Origin: an uncultured Desulfuromonadales bacterium
GTDB lineage: Bacteria; Desulfobacterota; Desulfuromonadia; Desulfuromonadales; Geopsychrobacteraceae
Direction of reading: 5' to 3'
DNA: 22,069 bases
Assembly (NCBI GenBank): GCA_945788205.1
Contig: CALZLE010000167.1
Span: 1 to 22,069, forward strand
The position numbers were made by a program, and so were the translations under genes. Positions 6,990-15,083 of this stretch are shown here, in pieces; position 1 is the first letter of the stretch; every line of letters begins with the position of its first letter. Under the pieces are notes generated by a model that saw only the letters and a list, made by a program, of their open reading frames with translations, had not been told where the DNA came from and did not search any database.

Positions 6990-7463
6990 TTAATCTTTAT
7001 TTTCTCTAGCCTTTTGAGCCACTTTATCAAGCAAACCATTAACAAACGATGGTGACTCTTTGGTCCCGTATCGCTTGGAAATTTCTATCGCCTCATTGAT
7101 CGTAACCTTCTTCGGTACCTCGGGCAGATAAAGCAATTCATAAACACAAATCCGCAAAATCGAAAGATCGACCGTTGCCATCCGCTCGAGAGTCCAGTTT
7201 TTAGCAACGTCACGTATTTCACGATCAATCACAGAACGATACTCAACGACGCCCTTCACCAGTGTTTCGGCAAAACTCCGGGCCGCTGTCGGCAGCGGGT
7301 TATCTGCTGTTTCCAATGGCTCACCAAGGACATCATCAGCAAAACGGAAATTCTGCCAGAAATCGGTGAGCAGGCGTGACGCGTCAGCCTGCTCATCCAA
7401 ACGTAAAGCAAAAAGTATTTTCAGTGCGCATTCGCGAGCGACGCGGCGGTTGCTACTCGACAT
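6990..7463 (-). CDS. nusB: Transcription antitermination protein NusB
   Basis: The 157-residue all-helical RNA-binding protein opens with RRVARECALKILFALRLDEQ (about 6-25), the standard NusB N-terminus. It ends with the conserved NEAIEISKRYGTKESPSFVNGLLDK block (124-148). NusB with NusE (S10) binds boxA in rRNA leaders to form the antitermination complex. It starts 4 bases after the ribH stop, with a GGGAG site inside the end of ribH. The ribH-nusB pairing is widely conserved. Confidence 0.96.
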   Translation of the reverse strand: MSSSNRRVARECALKILFALRLDEQADASRLLTDFWQNFRFADDVLGEPLETADNPLPTAARSFAETLVKGVVEYRSVIDREIRDVAKNWTLERMATVDLSILRICVYELLYLPEVPKKVTINEAIEISKRYGTKESPSFVNGLLDKVAQKARENKD

Positions 7464-7467
7464 CGAT

Positions 7468-7932
7468 TCAGACCGCTCCCAACAGATTGACCATCTCGAT
7501 GGCGCTCATTGCAGCCTCAGCCCCTTTATTCCCCGCTTTGGTTCCAGCTCGCTCAATCGCCTGTTCAACCGAATCGGTGGTCAGGACACCGAACGCAATC
7601 GGCAAACCACTATCGAGGGAGACCGAAGCCACCCCTTTGGACACCTCGGAGCAAACGTAATCGAAATGCGGTGTCCCACCACGGATAACAGCACCAAGAC
7701 AAATCACGGCATCATACTTCCCGGAAGCAGCCATTTTTTGCGCCACCAACGGGATTTCAAAAGCACCGGGCACCCGCACGACCGACAGCTGCTGATCATC
7801 AGCACCATGCCGTGTCAGGGTATCGAGCGCGCCCTCCAGCAAACGATCGCAAATAAAACTGTTGAATCGGCTGACGATCAGACCGAAGCGGAAGCCTTTG
7901 GCATCCAGATTCCCTTCAACAAATTCAGGCAT
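7468..7932 (-). CDS. ribH: 6,7-dimethyl-8-ribityllumazine synthase
   Basis: Lumazine synthase condenses the ribitylamino-pyrimidine with 3,4-dihydroxy-2-butanone 4-phosphate, the penultimate step of riboflavin synthesis. Family blocks are present in order: IVSRFNSFICDRLLEGA (19-35), VVRVPGAFEIPLVAQKMA (51-68), VICLGAVIRGGTPHFDYVC (77-95), where the His in PHFDYV is the expected catalytic residue, and GVLTTDSVEQAIERAGTKAGNKG (114-136). The length of 154 residues is typical. A strong AGGAGG site precedes the ATG. It lies between ribBA and nusB. Confidence 0.97.
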   Translation of the reverse strand: MPEFVEGNLDAKGFRFGLIVSRFNSFICDRLLEGALDTLTRHGADDQQLSVVRVPGAFEIPLVAQKMAASGKYDAVICLGAVIRGGTPHFDYVCSEVSKGVASVSLDSGLPIAFGVLTTDSVEQAIERAGTKAGNKGAEAAMSAIEMVNLLGAV

Positions 7933-7961
7933 GGTTTCCTCCTATAAGTAGACAAAAACGG

Positions 7962-9167
7962 CTAGAGGTTATCCAGCATATGTCCCATTTTTTCACGCTT
8001 GGTCTTCAAGTACTCAACATTGGTACAAACCGGGGTCATTTCTATTGGCACCCGCTCGACGATCTCCAGACCGTAGCCTTCAAGGCCGACGATTTTCTTC
8101 GGGTTGTTGGTCATCAAACGCAGCTTCCGCACGCCAAGCTCTGCCAGCATCTGTGCACCAATCCCGTAGTCACGCAGATCGGCACCAAAACCGAGTGCCT
8201 CATTGGCCTCAACCGTATCACAACCATCATCCTGCAGCTTGTAGGCTTTCAGTTTATTGACCAGCCCAATACCACGCCCTTCCTGGCGCATATAGAGGAT
8301 GACCCCACAACCATCTTTGTCGATCGTTGCCATCGCCGCATGCAGTTGATCACCGCAATCGCAGCGTTGGGAACCGAACACATCGCCAGTCAGACACTCG
8401 GAATGAACTCGAACCAGCGTCGGCTTATCAGGATCAATCTCACCTTTAACCAACGCCATATGCTGGGCACTGTCGACCTCATTTTCATAAACAATCGCTT
8501 TGTATTCGCCACCATAAAAGGTCGGAATGGGCGTTTCGACTGCTCGTCGAATCAGCATTTCCTTACGCATGCGATACTCAACCATATCAGCAATGGTGAT
8601 AATTTTAAGCTTGTGTTTTTTAGCAAAGACACGTAACTGCGGCATCCGCGCCATAGTTCCATCTTCGTTCATAATCTCGCAGATAACTCCAGACGATTTC
8701 AGCCCAGCCAAACGCGCCAAGTCCATAGACCCTTCAGTCTGCCCGGCACGGACCAGAACACCACCCTTTTTAGCTCGTAATGGGAACACATGACCGGGGC
8801 GAGCCAGATCATGAGCGGTCGTTTCATCGGCAATCGCAACCTTAATGGTGTGCGCACGGTCTGCAGCTGAAATCCCGGTGGTCACACCACGGCGCGCCTC
8901 AATCGAAACGGTAAAAGCGGTGCCGAAGGAAGAGCTGTTATCCGACACCATCAACGGCAAGTCGAGCATATCAGCACGTGCTTCGGTCATCGTCATACAG
9001 ATCAGGCCTCGCCCTTCCTTGGCCATGAAATTGACAATTTCCGGGGTCACCAATTCAGAGGCGCAAACCAGATCACCTTCATTCTCGCGATCTTCGTCGT
9101 CGACCAGAATGACCATTTTACCGTGACGAATATCGTCAAGAGCAGCTTCTATTTTTGCAATCGGCAT
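7962..9167 (-). CDS. ribBA: Bifunctional DHBP synthase / GTP cyclohydrolase II
   Basis: The N-terminal half (1-205) is 3,4-dihydroxy-2-butanone 4-phosphate synthase, with the metal-binding DDEDRENEGDL loop (23-33) and ARPGHVFPLRA (122-132). The C-terminal half (from about 208) is GTP cyclohydrolase II, with zinc cysteines C258, C269 and C271 in RVHSECLTGDVFGSQRCDCG, followed by YMRQEGRGIGL (292-302) and LMTNNPKK (351-358). Both active sites look intact, so this one protein can supply both precursors for RibH and RibD. At 401 residues it matches other RibBA fusions. AGGA lies 9 bases before the ATG. The gap to ribE upstream is 59 bases. Confidence 0.97.
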   Translation of the reverse strand: MPIAKIEAALDDIRHGKMVILVDDEDRENEGDLVCASELVTPEIVNFMAKEGRGLICMTMTEARADMLDLPLMVSDNSSSFGTAFTVSIEARRGVTTGISAADRAHTIKVAIADETTAHDLARPGHVFPLRAKKGGVLVRAGQTEGSMDLARLAGLKSSGVICEIMNEDGTMARMPQLRVFAKKHKLKIITIADMVEYRMRKEMLIRRAVETPIPTFYGGEYKAIVYENEVDSAQHMALVKGEIDPDKPTLVRVHSECLTGDVFGSQRCDCGDQLHAAMATIDKDGCGVILYMRQEGRGIGLVNKLKAYKLQDDGCDTVEANEALGFGADLRDYGIGAQMLAELGVRKLRLMTNNPKKIVGLEGYGLEIVERVPIEMTPVCTNVEYLKTKREKMGHMLDNL

Positions 9168-9226
9168 CTTATTATTCCTTTATAAAAACCTAGTTTCAGG
9201 TTTAATGACATCAGCCGGGAAATATC

Positions 9227-9877
9227 TCACATAAATCCATTCTTGGCAAGGAACTCCAAGCTAACCCCCGAGCCGCGTTCGCTTTCCGCTTTGCCAGTCA
9301 ACAACCGCTCGACGTAACGACCAAGCAGATCGGTTTCGATATTGACCTTTGAGCCCTCATGACAGTTCCGCAAAGTGGTTTTTTCTAAAGAATGCGGAAT
9401 AATGGCCACAGAAAAGCAGCTCTCCGTCACCTCATTAACCGTCAGACTGATGCCATCGACAGCGACCGAACCCTTTTCCACCAGATAGCGGAGTGCAGCT
9501 GGCGGCACAGCAAACTCGAAACGGATGGCGTTCTGATCCTGAAAACGGCGACGAACGGTTGCAACGCAGTCGATGTGACCGCTGACCAGATGACCACCGA
9601 GTCGGTCGGAGAGGCGTAGGGCCCTTTCCAGATTGACCGGCATATTCGGACGCAACGCGCCAAGGTTGCTGCAATCGAGAGTCTCCGGAGAGACATCAGC
9701 GGAAAAAGACCGATCATCCCAGGCGGTAACCGTCAAGCAGACACCATTAACAGCGATGCTTTCACCGAGTTGCAAATCTTCTTTTGCCAGCTCGCTGATA
9801 ATCTGCAAAGAGGCTGAGTTGCCTTGACGGTTCAAACTTCGCACCTTGCCAACCGACTGAATTAAACCTGTGAACAT
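9227..9877 (-). CDS. ribE: Riboflavin synthase (alpha subunit)
   Basis: The enzyme dismutates two 6,7-dimethyl-8-ribityllumazine molecules to riboflavin. It has two tandem lumazine-binding repeats: the first from MFTGLIQSVGKV with GESIAVNGVCLTV at about 38-50, the second from about residue 97 with HLVSGHIDCVATV and the matching KGSVAVDGISLTVNEV. The length is 216 residues, typical. The start overlaps the end of ribD by 16 bases, pointing to translational coupling. The last 15 or so residues are not conserved-looking. Some databases call this gene ribC. Confidence 0.96.
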   Translation of the reverse strand: MFTGLIQSVGKVRSLNRQGNSASLQIISELAKEDLQLGESIAVNGVCLTVTAWDDRSFSADVSPETLDCSNLGALRPNMPVNLERALRLSDRLGGHLVSGHIDCVATVRRRFQDQNAIRFEFAVPPAALRYLVEKGSVAVDGISLTVNEVTESCFSVAIIPHSLEKTTLRNCHEGSKVNIETDLLGRYVERLLTGKAESERGSGVSLEFLAKNGFM

Positions 9878-10974
9878 TGCTCTACCTCACCTGTGATCAG
9901 GATATCCTCGCCAACCTGCTCGTAACGCAGATCAGCAAGTGGTACCGCGTTTGTCAACTTCTGACAACCCTCACCAGCAAAGATCCCGGAATCTGATGCG
10001 CCCCCTATCAATTTGGGCGCGACAAATATCATCAACTGATCGATCAAATGGCTCTTTAAGGCTGAGCCAGCCAACGTCGAGCCACCCTCGAGCAAAAGGC
10101 GTTGGACATCACGTTTTCCCAATTCTCTCCAAAGCGTCTGAAGGCAAACCAAACCATCAACCGACGGGCAAACCAGAACCTCTGCTCCCGCTTGTTGTAG
10201 GGCGGTAATCTTCTTCGCATCCGACACAGTCGTCGCAATCAGTGTCGTCGCAGTTGATTCCTGCCGTAACATGTGTGCACTAACCGGCATCCGCAACTGG
10301 CTGTCAACCACCACCCGCAAGGGATCACGACCGTCAGCATCCGGGAGGCGGGTATTCAGCAGCGGATCATCGGCCAACACCGTACCGATCCCAACCATAA
10401 TCGCCTCAACCCGATCGCGCAGCTGGTGGACCCGCAACCGACTCTGCTCACCGGAAATCCATTTGGAATCACCGCTCGCTGTCGCCGTTTTACCATCGAG
10501 AGTCATCGCGGTTTTATAAATAGTGTATGGCCGACCAGATAAAATGTACCGAGCAAAGGGAGCAATTAAGAGACGACACTGCTGTGCTTCAATTCCAAGC
10601 TCAACGTCAATACCGGCCTGCCGCAGTTTTTCGATGCCACGACCGGCAACTTGAGGATTGGGGTCCTGCACACCGACAAAGACCCGCTTTACGCCGGCAG
10701 CAATCAAGGCATCTGCACAGGGACCTGTGCGGCCTTGATGGGAGCAGGGCTCAAGAGTTACATAAACATCAGCACCACTGGACAGCTCACCTGCTTGCCG
10801 CAATGCAAACACCTCAGCGTGTGGCTCACCTGCCTGCGGGTGAAAGCCTTCGCCAACGATCTTCTCATCACGGACAATGACGGAACCGACCGGGGGATTT
10901 GGCGCGGTCCGCCCTTCCCCGCAGCGAGCCAACTCAAGCGCATGATGCATATATTGCTGATGAGTTTTTTTCAC
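9862..10974 (-). CDS. ribD: Bifunctional riboflavin deaminase / reductase RibD
   Basis: The N-terminal deaminase (residues 1 to about 145) has the zinc motifs PHAE (H52, E54) and PCSHQGRTGPC (C77, C86). The C-terminal reductase begins near TLDGKTATASGDSKWISG and ends with the LLLEGGSTLAGS and KLIGG blocks. The two domains carry out the second and third steps after GTP cyclohydrolase II. The frame is open up to a TTG at 11001, but GGAG at 10983-10986 is 8 bases before a GTG at 10974. That site is preferred and gives 370 residues; an adjacent GTG one codon earlier is also possible. It overlaps ribE by 16 bases and follows nrdR after 91 bases containing a strong hairpin. No FMN riboswitch is visible. 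Confidence 0.95.
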   Translation of the reverse strand: MKKTHQQYMHHALELARCGEGRTAPNPPVGSVIVRDEKIVGEGFHPQAGEPHAEVFALRQAGELSSGADVYVTLEPCSHQGRTGPCADALIAAGVKRVFVGVQDPNPQVAGRGIEKLRQAGIDVELGIEAQQCRLLIAPFARYILSGRPYTIYKTAMTLDGKTATASGDSKWISGEQSRLRVHQLRDRVEAIMVGIGTVLADDPLLNTRLPDADGRDPLRVVVDSQLRMPVSAHMLRQESTATTLIATTVSDAKKITALQQAGAEVLVCPSVDGLVCLQTLWRELGKRDVQRLLLEGGSTLAGSALKSHLIDQLMIFVAPKLIGGASDSGIFAGEGCQKLTNAVPLADLRYEQVGEDILITGEVEQCSQV

Positions 10975-11006
10975 CACAGCAACTCCAATATTACCGCCCA
11001 AAACGA

Positions 11007-11043
11007 TCGACAGCCGGAATACACACGATATCCCGGCTGTCGA
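11007..11043 (-). promoter_or_regulatory. 15-pair hairpin in the nrdR-ribD leader
   Basis: On the minus strand TCGACAGCCGG pairs with CCGGCTGTCGA (11 bp perfect). The stem continues inward with GATA/TATT, including one G-U pair, to a 7-base loop. On the plus strand that inner position would be an A-C mismatch. A short T4 run follows three bases later, so it is at best a weak terminator. It could be an attenuator, a processing site or an mRNA stabiliser ahead of ribD. Confidence 0.6.
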
Positions 11044-11065
11044 AAACTCAACTCGCTGTCAAAAC

Positions 11066-11524
11066 CTAGGTCGAGTGCTTCAACAGGTCGGTCAATTCCG
11101 TCATAAATTCGTTGATATCTTTAAACTGCCGATAAACGGAAGCAAATCGCACGTAAGCAACCTCATCGACGGTATGTAGCGTGTCCATCACCGCTTCGCC
11201 AATCAGACTGGCGGCGATCTCCTTGTCGCCCCGCCCCTGAAAGGTGCGTTCCAGCTGATCTACCATCTCTTCAATCTGCTCTACTGAGACGGGTCGCTTT
11301 TCGCAGGCCCGCTGCATCCCAGCAACGATTTTAGATCGGTCAAAAGCTTCCCGCCGGCCATCCTTCTTAATCACCCAAGGAAGAATTTCCTCGACCCGCT
11401 CGTAGGTGGTAAAACGTCTTTCGCAAGCAGGACATTCACGCCGTCGGCGCACGTTATTCCCCTCTTTACCCAGGCGTGAATCAACAACACGGGTATCATC
11501 GTGATGGCAAAATGGGCAATTCAT
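11066..11524 (-). CDS. nrdR: Transcriptional repressor NrdR
   Basis: NrdR is the nucleotide-sensing repressor of ribonucleotide reductase genes. The N-terminal zinc ribbon has C3, C6, C31 and C34 (MNCPFC and CPAC), with the conserved VVDSR and RRRRECPACERRFTTYE. An ATP-cone domain (about 49-139) starts at PWVIKKDGRREAFDRSKI. The length of 152 residues is standard. Its ATG overlaps the stop of the upstream dCMP deaminase gene by 4 bases (ATGA), so the two are translationally coupled. Pairing a dNTP-pool regulator with a dUMP-supplying enzyme makes functional sense. No reductase gene lies in this window. Confidence 0.97.
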   Translation of the reverse strand: MNCPFCHHDDTRVVDSRLGKEGNNVRRRRECPACERRFTTYERVEEILPWVIKKDGRREAFDRSKIVAGMQRACEKRPVSVEQIEEMVDQLERTFQGRGDKEIAASLIGEAVMDTLHTVDEVAYVRFASVYRQFKDINEFMTELTDLLKHST

Positions 11525-11979
11525 ACATCCTCACCGGCTGAATATTGTTGATATTCGATGCCTGCTTCTTCAAGCATTTGTAACGACAGACTGTCTGGAT
11601 AACCTCGCAGAAACACGACACCTTCAACACCCGCATTAATCAGCATCTTGCTGCAAATAATACAGGGTGAATCGGTGCAATAAAGGATTGATCCGTCAAT
11701 ATTAATACCATGCCTGGCAGCTTGAATGATGGCATTCTGTTCAGCGTGCAGGCCACGACAAAGCTCATGCCGCTCGCCTGATGGCACCTTCAATTGATCA
11801 CGCAGACAGCCAGTGACATCACAATGGGTAATGCCACTCGGCACACCATTATAGCCCGTCGCCAGGATGTTCTTATCCTTCACCAGAATCGCACCGACCT
11901 GACGTCGCATACAGGTCGAGCGACTGGCTACCAGCTCGGTGATCTGCATGAAATATTCGTCCCAACTCGGTCGTTGCAT
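11521..11979 (-). CDS. comEB: Deoxycytidylate (dCMP) deaminase
   Basis: This zinc-dependent cytidine-deaminase-fold enzyme converts dCMP to dUMP, feeding thymidylate synthesis. The catalytic motif CRGLHAEQNAI (H78, E80) and PCIIC (C106, C109) are present. The extra cysteine/histidine segment HCDVTGCLRD (52-61) fits the structural zinc seen in dCMP deaminases and argues against a guanine or tRNA adenosine deaminase. The length is 152 residues. AAGGA overlaps the glyA stop 10 bases upstream, so it is co-transcribed with glyA, and its stop overlaps the nrdR start. In Bacillus the homologue is called comEB; no competence role should be assumed here. Confidence 0.92.
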   Translation of the reverse strand: MQRPSWDEYFMQITELVASRSTCMRRQVGAILVKDKNILATGYNGVPSGITHCDVTGCLRDQLKVPSGERHELCRGLHAEQNAIIQAARHGINIDGSILYCTDSPCIICSKMLINAGVEGVVFLRGYPDSLSLQMLEEAGIEYQQYSAGEDV

Positions 11980-11989
11980 GGCGCAATCC

Positions 11990-13243
11990 TTACTTCAGGC
12001 GATGGGCGTAAAGTGGGAACTGCAGGCAGAGCTCTTTGATCTCGGCCCGTATTTTTGCCAGCTCCTCTTTGTTCTCAATATTCTTAAATGCCCGATCAAT
12101 CCAGCCAGCAACTTTGATCATCTCCGGCTCTTTAAGGCCACGAGAGGTCGTTGCCGGGGTACCGATGCGGATACCGCTGGTCACAAAAGGTGAACGGGTA
12201 TCGAAGGGCACAGCGTTCTTATTCACTGTAATGCCGGCCTCTTCAAGCGCTGCTTCAGCAACTTTTCCGGTCATCTCTGTGCCGGTAAAATCCATCAGCA
12301 TCAGATGGTTATCAGTACCGCCAGAGACCAGTTTGTATCCTTTTGCAACTAATTCTGACGCCAGAGTCTTGGCGTTCTTGACCACCTGTTGGGCGTACTC
12401 TTTGAACTCAGGTGAAAGAGCTTCCTTGAAAGCAACGGCCTTTGCGGCGATAACATGCATCAGTGGACCACCCTGAATACCAGGGAAGATGTTGCTGTTC
12501 AGCTTTTTGCTCCACTCCTCGGTGCAGAGGATCATACCGCCGCGTGGGCCACGCAGAGTCTTGTGCGTGGTGGTGGTAACAAACTCAGCATAAGGAACCG
12601 GATCAGGGTGAACACCAGCTGCGACCAAACCGGCAATATGTGCCATATCGACCATCACCACAGCGCCGACTTCATCGGCAATCCGCCGGAAGGCTGGGAA
12701 ATCGATCTCACGGGTGTAAGCACTGGCACCAACAACGATCAATTTGGGTTTGTGCTCTTTGGCCAGAGCTTCAACCTCTTCGTAATCGATGGTACCGGTC
12801 TCCTCTTTTACACCATAAGCGACGATGTTATAGAGCTTGCCGGAAAAGTTAACCGGTGAACCGTGAGTCAGATGACCGCCATGGGCCAGGTTCATACCGA
12901 GCACGGTATCGCCAGGCTTACAAACGGCCATGTACACAGCCATATTGGCCTGAGAACCGGAATGAGCCTGGACGTTTGCGTGTTCGGCACCGAACAGTTC
13001 TTTAGCACGATCAATCGCCAATTGCTCGGCCTTATCGACGACCTCACAACCACCATAATAGCGCTTGGAAGGATAACCTTCCGCGTATTTATTGGTCAGG
13101 ACTGACCCTTGTGCCTCAAGGACAGCTTCACTGACGAAGTTCTCCGAGGCGATAAATTCGAGATTGTATTCCTGACGCTCGGTTTCTTCCACCAGGATGT
13201 CAGCAATTGCAGGATCAAAAGCAGCTAGATTTTTTTCGCACAT
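11990..13243 (-). CDS. glyA: Serine hydroxymethyltransferase
   Basis: This PLP enzyme converts serine and tetrahydrofolate to glycine and 5,10-methylene-tetrahydrofolate. Numbered from the ATG at 13243, landmarks are EFIASENFVS (29-38), TNKYAEGYPSKRYYGG (50-65), the SHMT block DMAHIAGLVAAGVHPDP (199-215) and the PLP lysine K228 in TTTTHKTLRGPRGG. The total is 417 residues, as expected. The frame extends four codons upstream to a GTG, but that GTG overlaps the GGAG site placed 6 bases before the ATG, so the ATG is chosen. A terminator lies immediately upstream, and the dCMP deaminase gene follows 10 bases later. The methylene-THF product is the one-carbon donor for thymidylate, matching the neighbours. 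Confidence 0.97.
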   Translation of the reverse strand: MCEKNLAAFDPAIADILVEETERQEYNLEFIASENFVSEAVLEAQGSVLTNKYAEGYPSKRYYGGCEVVDKAEQLAIDRAKELFGAEHANVQAHSGSQANMAVYMAVCKPGDTVLGMNLAHGGHLTHGSPVNFSGKLYNIVAYGVKEETGTIDYEEVEALAKEHKPKLIVVGASAYTREIDFPAFRRIADEVGAVVMVDMAHIAGLVAAGVHPDPVPYAEFVTTTTHKTLRGPRGGMILCTEEWSKKLNSNIFPGIQGGPLMHVIAAKAVAFKEALSPEFKEYAQQVVKNAKTLASELVAKGYKLVSGGTDNHLMLMDFTGTEMTGKVAEAALEEAGITVNKNAVPFDTRSPFVTSGIRIGTPATTSRGLKEPEMIKVAGWIDRAFKNIENKEELAKIRAEIKELCLQFPLYAHRLK

Positions 13244-13266
13244 AGTTTTCTCCACGTATACGGCTT

Positions 13267-13295
13267 AAAAAAGCGGGACAGTGACTGCCCCGCTT
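13267..13295 (-). terminator. Intrinsic terminator between rpiB and glyA
   Basis: On the minus strand AAGCGGG pairs with CCCGCTT (7 bp). The stem continues after one mismatch as CAG/CTG around a TCA loop, and six T residues span the end of the stem and beyond. It follows the rpiB stop by about 12 bases. The T-run ends some 23 bases before the glyA ATG, too close for a separate glyA promoter downstream of it. Confidence 0.8.
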
Positions 13296-13306
13296 AAGAG
13301 TTAATT

Positions 13307-13747
13307 TTATTCAGCCTGCTCGGCGGCAGCAATCTTCAGCAAGCGATTCTGGTGTCGACCACCTTCGAACTTCGTGTCGAGCCAAAGCTCAACCAGCCTG
13401 ACACCCTGCTCAACACTTAATATCCGACCACCCATGACCAGGATATTGGCATTGTTATGTTCTTTCGACATCTGCGCGGTAAACTCATCATGCACCAGCG
13501 CGGCACGAATGCCTGAAAACTTGTTGGCAATGATCGACATTCCGATGCCGGTACCACAGATCAGAACTCCCTTTTCCACGTCACCCTTGGAAACGGCATT
13601 CGCAACTTTGGCACCAAAGTCGGGATAATCGACTGAATCGCTACCGTTCGTACCGAAATCCTCGCATTCGAGCCCTCGATTCTGCAACAATTCGATAACA
13701 GCCTGTTTCAACTCCAGCCCGCCATGGTCACTTCCGACTGCAATCAT
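13307..13747 (-). CDS. rpiB: Ribose 5-phosphate isomerase B
   Basis: RpiB interconverts ribose 5-phosphate and ribulose 5-phosphate in the pentose phosphate pathway; ribulose 5-phosphate is also a RibBA substrate. Landmarks are MIAVGSDHGGLELK at the N-terminus, DYPDFG, and ICGTGIGMSI, whose cysteine (C64) is the usual catalytic residue, then the conserved H-N-N-A-N-I segment. Starting at the ATG at 13747 gives 146 residues and places GAGG 6 bases upstream. The ATG one codon earlier leaves only 3 bases, and the TTG at 13759 overlaps the fabF stop. It starts 8 bases past the fabF stop and ends at a terminator. A galactose-6-phosphate isomerase subunit is a less likely alternative. Confidence 0.94.
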   Translation of the reverse strand: MIAVGSDHGGLELKQAVIELLQNRGLECEDFGTNGSDSVDYPDFGAKVANAVSKGDVEKGVLICGTGIGMSIIANKFSGIRAALVHDEFTAQMSKEHNNANILVMGGRILSVEQGVRLVELWLDTKFEGGRHQNRLLKIAAAEQAE

Positions 13748-13755
13748 CATTGACC

Positions 13756-14988
13756 TCAAATCTTCTTAAAGGCCAAGGTTGCATTAGTACCACCGAAGCC
13801 GAAGGAGTTCGAAATGGCAACCTGGCAATCAGCCTCACGTGCCTCATTCGGTACATAATCGAGATCACAATCCGGATCTGGCTCATTGTAATTGATGGTT
13901 GGTGGAATCACGCCTTTATCGATAGCCATTGCCATGTAAGCGGCTTCAATACCACCGGCAGCACCAAGTCCATGACCTGTCATACTCTTCGTTGAGCTGA
14001 CCATGACTTTCTTCGCATGCTCACCAAGAACCGATTTGATCGCCATTGTTTCGTAGAGATCGTTAAAGTGAGTCGATGTTCCATGCGCGTTGATGTAATC
14101 CACGTCTTCAGGATTAAGACCAGCGTTATTCAGAGCCATCTTCATACAACGCGCAGCACCTTCACCACCAGCGGCAGGTTGAGTGAGGTGATAAGCGTCA
14201 CCACTCATACCGTAACCTGCAACCTCGCAGTAAATCTTGGCACCACGGGCTTTTGCGGATTCATATTCTTCAAGAATAACGATTCCGGCCCCCTCGCCCA
14301 TGACGAATCCATCACGGTTTTTTTCGAAGGGACGGCTTGCACCCTGCGGATCATCGTTACGGGTCGACAGCGCCTTCATAACATTGAAACCACCAATGCC
14401 GAGAGGAGTGATGGTCGATTCGGTACCACCAGCGAACATGGCATCTGCATCACCACGCGCGATCATGTGATAGGCGTCACCGATCGAGTGGGTGCCGGTC
14501 GCGCAGGCGGAAACGGATGACAGGTTCGGGCCTTTTGCGCCAAACTTCATCGAAATATGTCCCGGCGCCAAGTTGATAATCAACATCGGAATGAAGAAGG
14601 GTGAAACCTTCTTATAGCCGCGCTCAAGCATGAGTTCGTGATATTTCTCAATCGTCGGCAGACCACCAAGACCGGAACCAACCAGAACACCAACACGCTC
14701 GGCGTTCTCATCAGTGATTTCCAGCCCGGAATCCTTCAGGGCCATATCTGCGGCCCCGACGCCATATTGAATGAAGAGATCCATCTTCTTGATCTCTTTC
14801 TTATCAATGAAATCTGTCGCTTCAAAATCCTTGACCTCACCAGCGATCTGGGTCGGCAATTCAGAAGCATCGAAACGGCTAATCGGCCCCAATCCGGATT
14901 GACCGGAAGTAATGGCTGTCCAGTTTTTTTCAACACCGGTCCCAAGGGGAGACACGATACCGATACCGGTGACCACAACTCTACGCAT
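13756..14988 (-). CDS. fabF: 3-oxoacyl-ACP synthase II
   Basis: KAS II elongates acyl-ACP with malonyl-ACP. The catalytic triad is visible: C162 in SSVSACATGTHS, H302 in INAHGTSTHFND and H339 in KSMTGHGLGAAGG. The length of 410 residues is normal. The ATG has an AGAGAG site. It follows acpP after a 142-base gap that holds a probable terminator, a promoter and a palindrome, so it may be transcribed partly on its own. rpiB follows 8 bases later. Confidence 0.97.
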   Translation of the reverse strand: MRRVVVTGIGIVSPLGTGVEKNWTAITSGQSGLGPISRFDASELPTQIAGEVKDFEATDFIDKKEIKKMDLFIQYGVGAADMALKDSGLEITDENAERVGVLVGSGLGGLPTIEKYHELMLERGYKKVSPFFIPMLIINLAPGHISMKFGAKGPNLSSVSACATGTHSIGDAYHMIARGDADAMFAGGTESTITPLGIGGFNVMKALSTRNDDPQGASRPFEKNRDGFVMGEGAGIVILEEYESAKARGAKIYCEVAGYGMSGDAYHLTQPAAGGEGAARCMKMALNNAGLNPEDVDYINAHGTSTHFNDLYETMAIKSVLGEHAKKVMVSSTKSMTGHGLGAAGGIEAAYMAMAIDKGVIPPTINYNEPDPDCDLDYVPNEAREADCQVAISNSFGFGGTNATLAFKKI

Positions 14989-15015
14989 AACTCTCTCTTT
15001 CCATTAATGTATTCG

Positions 15016-15041
15016 GTATAACTGAAAAAATTCTGTTATAC
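15016..15041. repeat. Palindrome GTATAAC-N12-GTTATAC upstream of fabF
   Basis: Two perfect 7-bp inverted arms (15016-15022 and 15035-15041) are separated by 12 bases, with arm centres 19 bases apart, about two helical turns. On the minus strand one arm coincides with the proposed fabF -10 and the other lies just past the expected start point. This layout fits a repressor operator. No regulator is assigned. Confidence 0.45.
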
Positions 15042-15064
15042 AAAATCGAGCGGTAAAAGCTCAA
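15035..15064 (-). promoter_or_regulatory. Possible fabF promoter
   Basis: TTGAGC (15059-15064) and TATAAC (15035-15040) are separated by 18 bases, 4/6 and 5/6 matches to the sigma70 boxes. They lie downstream of the acpP terminator and about 45-75 bases before the fabF ATG. Confidence 0.45.
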
Positions 15065-15083
15065 AAACATTTTCCTGCGGCGA

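Noticed and set aside
7980..8636. Plus-strand open frame of 218 codons
   Set aside because: It lies antisense inside ribBA and has no family resemblance or start signal.
9168..9226. FMN riboswitch within the rib cluster
   Set aside because: Neither this gap nor the nrdR-ribD gap has the conserved aptamer blocks or enough length.
10975..11001. ribD start at the TTG (11001)
   Set aside because: No ribosome-binding site is seen for it, while GGAG is well placed for the GTG at 10974.
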